From the NCBI GenBank assembly GCA_017548275.1, contig JAFZAH010000037.1, forward strand, positions 42,573 through 106,572: a stretch of 64,000 nucleotides of DNA. Reading direction: 5' to 3'. The DNA is from Prevotella sp. (GTDB lineage: Bacteria; Bacteroidota; Bacteroidia; Bacteroidales; Bacteroidaceae). Made by a program: the position numbers and the translations under genes. Positions 42,451 through 51,606 of this stretch are shown piece after piece. Each line of letters starts with the position of its first letter. Within the stretch, counting starts at the first letter, position 1. The notes under the pieces were generated by a model that saw only the letters and a list, made by a program, of their open reading frames with translations, had not been told where the DNA came from and ran no database searches.

Positions 42451-42482
42451 TTTGGTTTTTCTCCCGACTTAAACTATCTTTG
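42451..42482 (+). promoter_or_regulatory. Consensus promoter of the GH3/PA14 gene
   Basis: TTTG, 20 nt, TATCTTTG. The short leader means the ATG at 42504, not 42480, is used. Confidence 0.78.
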
Positions 42483-42503
42483 CAAAAACAAACGAAAAAA
42501 CCA

Positions 42504-45074
42504 ATGAAAAAGCATTCTATCACCCTATTGATTGGCGTTATTTTCACACTGACCGCAAACGCCCAAGATTATCCGTACCAGAACCCGAACCTATCGGCGG
42601 CTGAGCGTGCTGCCGACCTCTGTTCCCGACTCACGCTTGAAGAGAAAACGCAACTCATGCGAAACGCATCGCCCGCCATTCCGCGACTCGGCATACCGCA
42701 GTTTGAATGGTGGAGCGAGGCTCTGCACGGCGTGGGGCGCAACGGTTTCGCCACCGTCTTCCCCATCACCATGGGCATGGCTGCCTCGTTCGATGACGCG
42801 CTGCTCGAACGTGTTTATACGGCTGTGAGCGACGAGGCGCGCGCCAAAAACAATCAGGCCCGGCAGTTGGGTTTTTACAAGCGATACCAAGGCATATCGT
42901 TTTGGACTCCTAATATCAACATTTTCCGTGACCCGCGCTGGGGACGGGGACAGGAGACCTACGGCGAAGACCCCTACCTCACCTCAAGAATGGGACTGGC
43001 TGTGGTGCGCGGACTGCAAGGACCTGCCGACAGCCGCTACCGCAAACTCGATGCCTGTGCCAAGCACTATGCCGTGCACAGCGGACCGGAATGGAACCGA
43101 CACACATTCAACGTTGAAGACCTGCCCGAGCGCGACCTCTGGGAGACTTATCTGCCGGCATTCAAGGCGTTGGTGCAGGAGGGCAACGTGGCTCAAATTA
43201 TGTGCGCCTACCAACGTATTGACGGTGACCCTTGCTGCGGTAATACCCGTTACCTGCAACAGATACTGCGCCAGGATTGGCATTTCCCTGGGGTGGTGGT
43301 AAGCGACTGCGGCGCTGTCAGCGACTTCTACCGCAAGGGGCATCACGAGGTGGTGAATACGCGCATGGAGGCATCGTCGAAAGCCGTGCTGTCGGGCACT
43401 GACGTGGAATGCGGCAGCGAATACCGCTCACTGCCGGAAGCCGTCAAGGCGGGACTCATCAGCGAGGAGCAAATTGACGTGAGTGTGCGCCGGTTGCTGC
43501 AACACCGTTTCGAACTAGGCGATTTCGACGACGAGTCGCTGGTACCGTGGAAACGCATCGGTCCGGAGGTCATCGCCTCTGCCGAACACAAACAACTGGC
43601 GCTCGACATAGCACGTGAGTCTATCGTATTGCTGCAAAACCGAAACAACCTGCTGCCGCTGAAGAAAGACATGCACATCGCCGTGATGGGACCCAACGCC
43701 AACGACTCGGTCATGATGTGGGGCAACTACTATGGATATCCCACCGCCACCATCACGCTGCTGAAAGGCATACAGGCGAAAGCGAAAGACGTGACCTACG
43801 TCAGAGGCTGCGGCTACACCCGCAACGAGGCTCTCGAAAGCCGTTTTCAGGAGATAACGGGCGATGACGGCACTCCCGGTATGAAAGCCACCTATTGGAA
43901 CAACATGGATATGGAGGGCACACCCGTGGCCACCATGCAGATGCGAGAACCCATCAGCCTGAGCAACGGCGGTGCCACCGTGTTCGCCCCTGGTGTGGAA
44001 CTGGAGAGATTCTCTGCACGATATACCGGCACGTTTCGCCCCACACGCGATGAGAAAGTGGTATTCTCAGTAGGCTCTGACGATAAAGCGCGTGTCATCG
44101 TCAACGGCGACACCATCATCAACAATTGGCAGGGCCGAGAACGGGTGGTCATCGCCAACAAAGAATACAAAGTGAAGGCCGGGGGGGTGTACGACATCGT
44201 CTTGGAATATGTGCAGGAAACGGGGGCAGCCCAACTCAAATTCGATGTGGGATGCGTGGTCAAAGCCCAAGAGCAGGACATCCTCCGTCAGGTGGCTGAT
44301 GCCGACGTGGTGGTGTTCGTAGGAGGTATCTCGCCCGCGCTTGAGGGTGAGGAGATGAAGGTGAATGAGCCGGGATTCAAGGGCGGTGACCGCACCGACA
44401 TCGAACTGCCTCAGGCACAGCGCGACATCATCGCCCTGCTGCACCACGCTGGCAAGCGTGTGGTGTTTATCAACTGCTCGGGCGGTGCCATCGCCATGGT
44501 GCCCGAGACGGAGAATGCCGAGGCCATCATTCAGGCATGGTATGGAGGCGAACACGGCGGCACGGCTGTGGCGGAAGTGCTCTTCGGCGATTACAACCCG
44601 TCGGGAAAACTGCCCGTCACGTTCTACCGCAGCACCGACGACCTGCCCGACTTCCTCGACTATACGATGAACAACCGCACATACCGTTATTTCAAAGGCA
44701 AACCGCTGTTCCCCTTCGGTCACGGGCTGAGTTACACCACCTTCGCCTACGGCAAACCGACCTACAAGAACGGCCGGCTGACCTTCACCCTGACAAATAC
44801 GGGCCAACGAGAGGGCACCGAAACCGTGCAAGTCTATATCCGCCGCATTGCCGACATCACCGGACCCCAGAAATCGCTCCGCGCCTTCAGCCGAGTGACT
44901 CTGAAAGCCGGCGAGCGCCGCACCGTCAGCATCGACCTGCCCCGTGAGCGTTTCGAGTCATGGGACGCACAGACCAATACCATGCGCGTCATCCCCGGAC
45001 AATACGACATCATGACAGGCGGCACCTCTGACGCAAGCGGACAAGTGACGGTGAAAGCGAACATCAAACCTTAA
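42504..45074 (+). CDS. Glycoside hydrolase family 3 with PA14 domain (beta-xylosidase/glucosidase)
   Basis: 856 aa with a signal peptide (MKKHSITLLIGVIFTLTANAQ). GH3 N-domain: FPITMGMAASFD, FRDPRWGRGQETYGEDP, KHYAVHSGPE and nucleophile VVSDCGAV with Asp268. A PA14 domain is inserted in the C-domain (about 455-600, GMKATYWNNMDMEGTP...FSVGSDDKARVIVNGDTII), followed by the rest of the alpha/beta sandwich and a fibronectin-III-like end. RWGRGQETYGEDP and the PA14 insert are the hallmark of the Xyl3A type that acts on xylo-oligosaccharides; the exact sugar is inferred. Confidence 0.94.
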   Translation: MKKHSITLLIGVIFTLTANAQDYPYQNPNLSAAERAADLCSRLTLEEKTQLMRNASPAIPRLGIPQFEWWSEALHGVGRNGFATVFPITMGMAASFDDALLERVYTAVSDEARAKNNQARQLGFYKRYQGISFWTPNINIFRDPRWGRGQETYGEDPYLTSRMGLAVVRGLQGPADSRYRKLDACAKHYAVHSGPEWNRHTFNVEDLPERDLWETYLPAFKALVQEGNVAQIMCAYQRIDGDPCCGNTRYLQQILRQDWHFPGVVVSDCGAVSDFYRKGHHEVVNTRMEASSKAVLSGTDVECGSEYRSLPEAVKAGLISEEQIDVSVRRLLQHRFELGDFDDESLVPWKRIGPEVIASAEHKQLALDIARESIVLLQNRNNLLPLKKDMHIAVMGPNANDSVMMWGNYYGYPTATITLLKGIQAKAKDVTYVRGCGYTRNEALESRFQEITGDDGTPGMKATYWNNMDMEGTPVATMQMREPISLSNGGATVFAPGVELERFSARYTGTFRPTRDEKVVFSVGSDDKARVIVNGDTIINNWQGRERVVIANKEYKVKAGGVYDIVLEYVQETGAAQLKFDVGCVVKAQEQDILRQVADADVVVFVGGISPALEGEEMKVNEPGFKGGDRTDIELPQAQRDIIALLHHAGKRVVFINCSGGAIAMVPETENAEAIIQAWYGGEHGGTAVAEVLFGDYNPSGKLPVTFYRSTDDLPDFLDYTMNNRTYRYFKGKPLFPFGHGLSYTTFAYGKPTYKNGRLTFTLTNTGQREGTETVQVYIRRIADITGPQKSLRAFSRVTLKAGERRTVSIDLPRERFESWDAQTNTMRVIPGQYDIMTGGTSDASGQVTVKANIKP

Positions 45075-45138
45075 CTGTAGGCGCTACACTAGGTCAGCGA
45101 CCACACCAAAGAGCACTGTTTCCTCCTTTACTTCGGTC

Positions 45139-46155
45139 ATGAGTTCTAAGATTATCATATATGGTAAGTGGATATTATTATGGGTTGCCATCTTTTGTTG
45201 TTCTGATGTAGCAGCCCAAAGCTGTGCACGAAGGATGTGGACGAAGGTGGACAGTGTGCTCACTGTCCGTTATTATCGTTATGGCAGTATCGACACGGCT
45301 TATATCGAACGGCCGAAGACCAAATGGACTATCAAGGCGCGACTGAATGTTTCAGGCGCGAAGATAGAGTCCGAAGGGGTGGAAGATGACTACCAGTTTA
45401 ACTCACAAATGACAGCCGACTACAAATCAACCGTCAGCATCGGTGTGAATTACTTGGGTTTCTCACTCAACGCCTCGCTCAATCCCGCCAAACTGATGGG
45501 CAAATACAGCGACTATGAGTTGAACTTCATGTCCTACGGCAAGCGTTTCGGCTTCGACTTCACCTATCAGAATGCCAAAAACTTCACCGGTTGGCATGAA
45601 GGATATTACAAATCCGCCCCATCAGAGGTGGAACATATCGACCTGCCCGCCGACATGCTGTCGGTCAAGACGCTGAACGTGAATGCTTATTACATTTTCA
45701 ACAGCCGCAGGTTCTCCTACCCTGCCGCCTTCTCGCAGAGTTATATCCAACGGCGCTCTGCCGGCAGTTTTATGCTGGCAGCATCGGGCATGAGGCAGCA
45801 CGCCAAACTCAAATGGGAAGATGAGATACATTTGAAAATGATGAACATCGGCATCGGTGCGGGCTATGGCTATAATTACGTGCCGTCGCAAGGCTGGTTG
45901 CTGCATATATCAGCACTCCCCACGTTCATCGTCTATAGCAACACGTCGATGACCTTCGGGGATATGAACGTCCCCCTTCACTACCACTTCCCCGAGGTCA
46001 TCATCACGGGGCGCGGGGCGGTGGTACACCAATGGAAAAACAAGTTCTTGGGACTGTCGATGCTGTTTAACTTCACCAACATCGGCAATGAAGACAACTT
46101 CACCGTGCATAACATCAAATGGCGTACCCAAACATTCTTCGGTTTCAGATTTTGA
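45139..46155 (+). CDS. DUF4421 outer-membrane beta-barrel protein
   Basis: 338 aa. A hydrophobic leader (IIIYGKWILLWVAIFCCSDVAAQ) serves as signal peptide. Alternating hydrophobic strands with aromatic girdles (WTIKARLNVSGAKIES; STVSIGVNYLGFSLNASL; LLHISALPTFIVYSN) and a terminal Phe (WRTQTFFGFRF) indicate a beta barrel. The segment sequence fits DUF4421. Function unknown. 64 nt after the GH3 gene, same strand, without a clear promoter, so possibly co-transcribed. Confidence 0.82.
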   Translation: MSSKIIIYGKWILLWVAIFCCSDVAAQSCARRMWTKVDSVLTVRYYRYGSIDTAYIERPKTKWTIKARLNVSGAKIESEGVEDDYQFNSQMTADYKSTVSIGVNYLGFSLNASLNPAKLMGKYSDYELNFMSYGKRFGFDFTYQNAKNFTGWHEGYYKSAPSEVEHIDLPADMLSVKTLNVNAYYIFNSRRFSYPAAFSQSYIQRRSAGSFMLAASGMRQHAKLKWEDEIHLKMMNIGIGAGYGYNYVPSQGWLLHISALPTFIVYSNTSMTFGDMNVPLHYHFPEVIITGRGAVVHQWKNKFLGLSMLFNFTNIGNEDNFTVHNIKWRTQTFFGFRF

Positions 46156-46182
46156 CACGACAAGTGCTGGTTGTAAAATACA

Positions 46183-46222
46183 TGCTCCCCCATTAGCGAC
46201 GACTAACGGGGGAGCAGTATTT
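46183..46222. terminator. Terminator between convergent genes
   Basis: 14-bp stem TGCTCCCCCATTAG/CTAACGGGGGAGCA (one mismatch) with a 6-nt loop, then GTATTTTG. Confidence 0.78.
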
Positions 46223-46238
46223 TGTTTTCCATCCAAAC

Positions 46239-47342
46239 CTACATCGCCACAATATCGGCGAACATACCTTGGCAGAGGGCGCGGTAAGTATCCACGGCTT
46301 CGGCGGGCACATGAAGGGTTATCTTACTGAGGTCAACGAAACGGAAACAGTCTTTGCCCATGTTGATGGAAAGGGGCTCAAGGACCTTGCAATACGCGTC
46401 ATGCACTTTGTCGCATAGCATGAACGCCTCATCACCCAGTTCGCGGATAGTGGACGGAAGCGTTACAGTCTCCAAATAACTGCACGAGAAGGCTCCCTCG
46501 CCGATGACCTCGACACCTTCATCAATGACCACCTGCTTCAATTGTTTGCATTGCCCAAGGACATTTTTCGGCAAGGTCTTTAGACTGCCCGGAATGTTGA
46601 CCTGCGTGATACTGCTGTCATAAAAAGCACTCTTTCCGATGGAGACGACACCTTCAGGCAACGTGACCCTACCGATGTTCGTCGCGCGGTTAAACGCATC
46701 CTCATACACCACTTTGACCGTGGCGGGCAACGTGACATCGCCACGATGTGCCTGCGGACAAACCCAGAGCGTGTCCTGCTGCTTGGAATAGAGCAGTCCG
46801 TCGCGGCTGCTGTAACGGGGATTGCTCTTGGCCACCGTCACCGCCTCCCATTTGTCATCATATCCGCGGAAAAGACCAGGATATACATGCTTCATCGATG
46901 CGGGTATGTTGATACGCTTGGCGGGTATGCCGCTCATGGCGAAAGGATCGATATCGACGATGCCTTCGGGCAGCACAATCTCCTCAAGAGCAGGAAAATC
47001 ATTGAAAGCATGGCTGCTAACGCCCGTCACCCTGAAGAGTGGCGGTTCTCCTTCAAAGAAGACGATGCCAGTGTGGTCGTTCTTTGACGGGCGCACAGTA
47101 GCGGGAATACGGAGCACCTTGAGGTTCTCAAATCGTTTATTCCCCTCAGGGTCTCTGTCGGACAGCCCCCAAAAGATGACCTCATCGTCATGCCCCTCTA
47201 ACCGATGGCCATTGATATCGTCGCGATAAAATTTATACATCCATCCGTTGTCGTCGCTGAAATCAGGAATGTCGGGTATCCGTGCGAAAAGCAACAGACA
47301 ATTGACGGCAGACAGGAATAAAATGACAGATAGTCGTTTCAT
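46239..47342 (-). CDS. BspA-like leucine-rich repeat protein, secreted
   Basis: 367 aa. Signal peptide (MKRLSVILFLSAVNCLLLFA). LRR_5 repeats from about residue 110 (FPALEEIVLPEGIVDIDPFAMSG; IGRVTLPEGVVSIGKSAFYDSS; LKQVVIDEGVEVIGEGAFS), ending in HVPAEAVDTYRALCQGMF, the usual cap. No dockerin tail, unlike the two at 36-42 kb. A TATATTTG box lies at 47372-47379 on the minus strand. Confidence 0.87.
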   Translation of the reverse strand: MKRLSVILFLSAVNCLLLFARIPDIPDFSDDNGWMYKFYRDDINGHRLEGHDDEVIFWGLSDRDPEGNKRFENLKVLRIPATVRPSKNDHTGIVFFEGEPPLFRVTGVSSHAFNDFPALEEIVLPEGIVDIDPFAMSGIPAKRINIPASMKHVYPGLFRGYDDKWEAVTVAKSNPRYSSRDGLLYSKQQDTLWVCPQAHRGDVTLPATVKVVYEDAFNRATNIGRVTLPEGVVSIGKSAFYDSSITQVNIPGSLKTLPKNVLGQCKQLKQVVIDEGVEVIGEGAFSCSYLETVTLPSTIRELGDEAFMLCDKVHDAYCKVLEPLSINMGKDCFRFVDLSKITLHVPAEAVDTYRALCQGMFADIVAM

Positions 47343-47417
47343 GATGATGATTGTTTAGGGTTATTCTGTTGCAAATATATCATTTTATTATGAAACAACC
47401 ACGAAAAGCGATTAAAA

Positions 47418-47449
47418 TTTGCTATTTACCATGTTTATTCGTACCTTTG
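47418..47449 (+). promoter_or_regulatory. Consensus promoter of tRNA-Arg
   Basis: TTTG, 20 nt, TACCTTTG, about 50 nt before the tRNA. Confidence 0.75.
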
Positions 47450-47467
47450 CAGAAAGAATGAGGAATG

Positions 47468-47500
47468 CTTGAAACCTCAAATCTCAAACCTCAAACCTAA
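47468..47500 (+). repeat. CTCAAACC word run in the tRNA leader
   Basis: Four AACCTCAAA/TCTCAAA words between the promoter and the mature tRNA 5' end. Confidence 0.7.
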
Positions 47501-47503
47501 TCT

Positions 47504-47578
47504 GGTCTCATAGTTCAATGGATAGAACAAGTCTCTCCTAAAGATTAGATCCGGGTTCGATTCCCGGTGAGACTACCA
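47504..47578 (+). tRNA. tRNA-Arg (anticodon CCT), CCA encoded
   Basis: Cloverleaf drawn by hand: acceptor GGTCTCA/TGAGACT, D stem GTTC/GAAC, anticodon stem AGTCT/AGATT with loop CTCCTAA (anticodon CCT, reading AGG), T arm CCGGG-TTCGATT-CCCGG, discriminator A and encoded CCA (47576-47578). Confidence 0.93.
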
Positions 47579-47643
47579 AGAAAAATAGATGTGTTCATAA
47601 ACACACCTCAAACACTGACAAACCATCTAATACCTTTTTGACT

Positions 47644-48441
47644 ATGTTAGGAGCAATTATTGGCGATATTATCGGCTCACGGTTCGAATTCTCGGCACCA
47701 CCGAAACAAGGATTCGAACTCTTTACCCCTGAATGTGACTATACCGACGACACCATCTGCACTGTGGCGGTGGCCGACGCGATCTTGCATCAGAAAGACT
47801 ATAAGCAGACGATGCTGGAATGGTGTCGCCGTTATCCCGACCCCATGGGCGGCTACGGCACCCGTTTCTACCACTGGCTTAACAGCGACGACCCGCAACC
47901 CGTGAACAGTTTCGGCAACGGCTCGGCTATGCGTGTGAGCAGTGTGGGATGGCTCTTCAATGACTATGATGATATTATGGAGGAGGCCAAACGAACTGCG
48001 GAGTTCACGCACAACCATCCCGAGGGCATCAAGGGCGCACAATGTGTGGCCGCACTCATCTACTGGCTGCGTACCTGCCGCATCACGAAAGAGGAGACAG
48101 AGCGGTCGGTAAGACGCTCGTTCGGATATGAGATTATGCCGTTGAAGGACATCTTCCGTATCGGCAGCACGGGACATTTCGACGGCACCTGCCAAGAGAC
48201 CGTTCCCATGGCCATACGTTGCTTCATCGACGGAACAGACTTCGAGGATGTGGTGCGCAAGGCCATCCTTTGCGACGGCGACACCGACACGAAGGGCGAC
48301 ATCGCTGGCGCCATCGCCGAGGCTTATTACGAGATCCCTGACGATTTCATCCGCAAAGCCTGCTCATACCTGCCTCATGACATGCTCGACATCATCAGCG
48401 AATTCACCGAGGCCGTCGGAAATCACGTAACGGAAGGATAA
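47644..48441 (+). CDS. ADP-ribosylglycohydrolase family protein
   Basis: 265 aa from ATG 47644 (a TTG two codons earlier is in frame). N-terminal LGAIIGDIIGSRFE, then the metal motif YTDDT (about 34-38) and the C-terminal DGDTDTKGDIAGAIAEAYY, together the two-metal site of DraG-type hydrolases. These remove ADP-ribose from proteins or cleave ADP-ribosyl ligands. A small hairpin (GTGT/ACAC) lies in the leader. No ADP-ribosyltransferase is in the window. Confidence 0.93.
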   Translation: MLGAIIGDIIGSRFEFSAPPKQGFELFTPECDYTDDTICTVAVADAILHQKDYKQTMLEWCRRYPDPMGGYGTRFYHWLNSDDPQPVNSFGNGSAMRVSSVGWLFNDYDDIMEEAKRTAEFTHNHPEGIKGAQCVAALIYWLRTCRITKEETERSVRRSFGYEIMPLKDIFRIGSTGHFDGTCQETVPMAIRCFIDGTDFEDVVRKAILCDGDTDTKGDIAGAIAEAYYEIPDDFIRKACSYLPHDMLDIISEFTEAVGNHVTEG

Positions 48442-48495
48442 ACCCATAAGGTAAATACTGACTTACAACCTCATAACCTGTAATCTTATAAAAAA

Positions 48496-48532
48496 CTTCG
48501 GGCTGCAAGCGATGCTTGCAGCCCGAGTTTTA
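48496..48532. terminator. Bidirectional terminator
   Basis: GGGCTGCAAGC/GCTTGCAGCCC stem with GAT loop; T runs on both strands. Separates the hydrolase gene from convergent secDF. Confidence 0.82.
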
Positions 48533-48549
48533 TACGGAACTATCTGTCC

Positions 48550-51492
48550 TTACTTTTTAGCCTTTGTATCAACAGCCTTCTCTTCTTCTTCCATCTTGTT
48601 GCCCATGGTCAGGTAAGCCACAGGAGCAGCGATGAAGATAGACGACAATGTACCGAAGATGACACCGAGAATCATGGCGAATGCGAAACTACGGATGCTC
48701 ACACCACCGAAGATGAAGATACACAGCAACACGATCAATGTAGAAACAGAGGTGTTGATGGTACGTGCCAATGTCTGGTTCAGTGAGTTGTTGAACAAGG
48801 TGCGTTTGTCACGTTTCTTGTACAGACGCATATTCTCACGGATACGGTCGAAGACCACCACCTTATCGTTGATGGAATAACCCACCACGGTCAGGATAGC
48901 ACCGATGAACGTCTGGTCAACCTCGAGCGAGAACGGCAGGATGCCCCACAATGCTGAGAAGAAGCCCACAACGATAAGTGTATCGAGTGCCAGAGCCACG
49001 ATAGAACCGATAGAGAACGCCACATTGCGGAAACGCAACAGGATGTAGAGGAAGATAGCGATCAGAGCGATAATCACACTGATGATAGCCTTGTTGGTCA
49101 CATCGCTCGCGATGCTCGGACCCACCTTGGTGCTGCTGATGATTGAACCGCCCTCATGCAAATCCGGGTCTTTGAATGCCTCGACGTCTTTCTGTGTCAC
49201 CAGACCGGCTTTTGACAAAGCCTCGAAGAGTTTGGTCTCAGCCTGGTCATCGATGGTAGCGTCGCTCGACTCAATCTCCCAGTTGGTGGAAACGCGCACA
49301 TTGCCTTCCTCACCGAATGCAATCACCTGGGTATTTGCCTCCTGACCCTGCTTCTCGCCGTTGTCATAGACGAAGGTGCCAGCCAAAGCCTTACGCACAT
49401 CCTCCACGGGAACGGGTTTAGCCAGTTTCACCACATAGTTACGACCACCGGTGAAATCGATACTGCGGCTCAGACCGCGGATAGCGAAGAATCCGATAAA
49501 GATAAGAGCGATAACCGCCCAGATGGTGAAACTCTTCTTGTACATACCCATGAAGTTGAAGTGGGTATTCTGCAAGAGGTTCTTTGACAGCGGAGTGGTG
49601 AAAGTGAGGTTGAGCCACTTGTCGCGCTTCATGCGGTTCTCATAAACCAGACGGGTCAGGAACACTGCGGTGAAGAACGAGCAGCAGATACCGATGATCA
49701 AGGTGATAGCGAAACCGCGCACCGGACCCATACCGACCACTGCCAGAATGATACCTGTGATGATAGATGTCAAGTTGGAGTCGAAGATAGCGGAGAAGGC
49801 GTTGCTGTAACCGGCGGCAAGTGCCTGACGCACATTCTTGCCCGCTCGCATCTCCTCCTTCGTACGCTCATAGATAAGCACGTTGGCGTCAACAGCCATA
49901 CCGAGGGTCAACACGATACCGGCGATACCCGGCATGGTGAGCGCCGCCTGGAACGAGGCCATGATACCCATCGTGAAGAACAGGTTGAGCAACAGAGCGG
50001 TGTTGGCCACCATACCCGGAATGAATCCGTACATGAGCACCATGTAAATCATCAACAGCACGAAGGCGATGACGAACGAGATGATACCCTGTTTGATGGA
50101 CTGGGCACCAAGAGACGGACCCACCACCTCAGACTGCACGATTTTCACGGGAGCCTTCATACGACCTGATTTCAGGGTAGAAGCCAACTCCTTGGTATCT
50201 TGCAGTGTGAAATTACCGGTGATTTGTGAACGACCGCCGGTGATTTCTTGGTTCACATTAGGTGCACTGTACACGAGGTTGTCGAGCACGATAGCCACGG
50301 GACGGCCGATGTTCTTCTTGGTCAGGTTGGCCCAAGCACGGGCGCCTTCCTCGTTCATCTCCATCGATACCTCGGGGCTGTTCTTGAACTGGTCGAAACC
50401 GTCCTTAGCGTCGGTCACCACGTCACCTTCCATGGCGGGTTTCAGACCGCGCAGGCAGTACAACTCATAGATATGCTTGCTATTGACACCGTCGGCGGGT
50501 TTGGCACCCCAGAACAATTTCACGTCGGCACCCAGTTGGCGCAATGCTGCGGGCGAGAAGATGATGGAGTCAATGGCTGCGGTGTCCACGGCGTTGGCAT
50601 AACCCACCACGCAGTAGTCATCGCTACGCATTTGCAGCATCTCCTGGAATTTCTTCTTACCGTCCTTCTTGGCAGCGATGGCAGCCATACTGTTGGCTTT
50701 CGTCGTGTCGGTGGCAAGTGTGTCGACCTCAGCCTTTTCGCCACTGTCGCCTGCGTCGTATTGTTGGCCGATTTGTGCCAGCACGGGAGCAATCTCTTTC
50801 GAGGAATAAACCTCCCAGAACTCCAGATTGGCACTGCTCTCCAACAGTTTACGCATACGGTTCACGTCTTTCACACCCGGCATCTCGACCATGATACGTC
50901 CCTGTCCGCCTTCCAGTTGCTGGATATTGGGCTGTACGACACCGAACTGGTCGATACGGTTGGCGATGACGTTTCGTGAGTCGGCAACGGTCTCCTCCAG
51001 ATTGGTACGAATCATTGCCTCCACTTCCTCATCGCTGCTATTACTTTTCACATCGGGCAATTTGGATGTGGCAAATACTGCGGCCAGACTACGGTCGGGG
51101 GCTATTTCCTTGTAATTCTTGATAAACAGGTCGATAAAGTCACCCTGTGTCTTCTTCTCTTCTTCCCGAGCGGCTTTCATCGCTTTGATGAACGTCTCGT
51201 CCTTGGTGTTACCCAGATTCTCCAAGAGGTCGGGTACAGACACCTCCAGCACCACGTTCATACCGCCTTTCAGGTCAAGACCCAGACCCACCTGTGTCTC
51301 CAGACAGTCGCGATACGACTTGCCGAAGTACTTTACGGAATCCAGATAATCTTGCTTGGCGATAGGATCTGCGATTTTGGCAGCCTCGCTCTCGAAATGA
51401 CTCGTCGCCACGGTGAACGACAAGTAGAAGATGCAGACGAGCGTCAATAAGACCGCTACAGTACTGACAATTACTTTTTCAAAAGTTTGCAT
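48550..51492 (-). CDS. secDF: Protein translocase SecD-SecF fusion
   Basis: 980 aa. SecD half: first membrane helix, DLKGGMNVVLEVSV, periplasmic P1 domain with GVVQPNIQQLEGGQGRIMVEMPGV, then helices with GIAGIVLTLGMAVDANVLIYERTKEE. SecF half from about 640: IDFTGGRNYVVK, the second helix bundle with GAILTVVGYSINDKVVVFDRIREN. The fused form is normal for Bacteroidetes. It uses the proton gradient to help pull exported proteins through SecYEG. P1 has a longer insert than usual (residues ~230-330). Confidence 0.97.
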   Translation of the reverse strand: MQTFEKVIVSTVAVLLTLVCIFYLSFTVATSHFESEAAKIADPIAKQDYLDSVKYFGKSYRDCLETQVGLGLDLKGGMNVVLEVSVPDLLENLGNTKDETFIKAMKAAREEEKKTQGDFIDLFIKNYKEIAPDRSLAAVFATSKLPDVKSNSSDEEVEAMIRTNLEETVADSRNVIANRIDQFGVVQPNIQQLEGGQGRIMVEMPGVKDVNRMRKLLESSANLEFWEVYSSKEIAPVLAQIGQQYDAGDSGEKAEVDTLATDTTKANSMAAIAAKKDGKKKFQEMLQMRSDDYCVVGYANAVDTAAIDSIIFSPAALRQLGADVKLFWGAKPADGVNSKHIYELYCLRGLKPAMEGDVVTDAKDGFDQFKNSPEVSMEMNEEGARAWANLTKKNIGRPVAIVLDNLVYSAPNVNQEITGGRSQITGNFTLQDTKELASTLKSGRMKAPVKIVQSEVVGPSLGAQSIKQGIISFVIAFVLLMIYMVLMYGFIPGMVANTALLLNLFFTMGIMASFQAALTMPGIAGIVLTLGMAVDANVLIYERTKEEMRAGKNVRQALAAGYSNAFSAIFDSNLTSIITGIILAVVGMGPVRGFAITLIIGICCSFFTAVFLTRLVYENRMKRDKWLNLTFTTPLSKNLLQNTHFNFMGMYKKSFTIWAVIALIFIGFFAIRGLSRSIDFTGGRNYVVKLAKPVPVEDVRKALAGTFVYDNGEKQGQEANTQVIAFGEEGNVRVSTNWEIESSDATIDDQAETKLFEALSKAGLVTQKDVEAFKDPDLHEGGSIISSTKVGPSIASDVTNKAIISVIIALIAIFLYILLRFRNVAFSIGSIVALALDTLIVVGFFSALWGILPFSLEVDQTFIGAILTVVGYSINDKVVVFDRIRENMRLYKKRDKRTLFNNSLNQTLARTINTSVSTLIVLLCIFIFGGVSIRSFAFAMILGVIFGTLSSIFIAAPVAYLTMGNKMEEEEKAVDTKAKK

Positions 51493-51550
51493 TTTAGTTA
51501 AATGATGATTATTTAATTATTTGTTATTTGCCCATTTACGAAATAGCGTG

Positions 51551-51558
51551 CAAAGTTA
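51551..51558 (-). promoter_or_regulatory. -7 box of secDF
   Basis: TAACTTTG on the minus strand, about 59 nt before the start. Confidence 0.55.
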
Positions 51559-51606
51559 GTGATTTTTTCACACTCTGAAAAATTTTACCGCTTAAATATT
51601 CATTTT

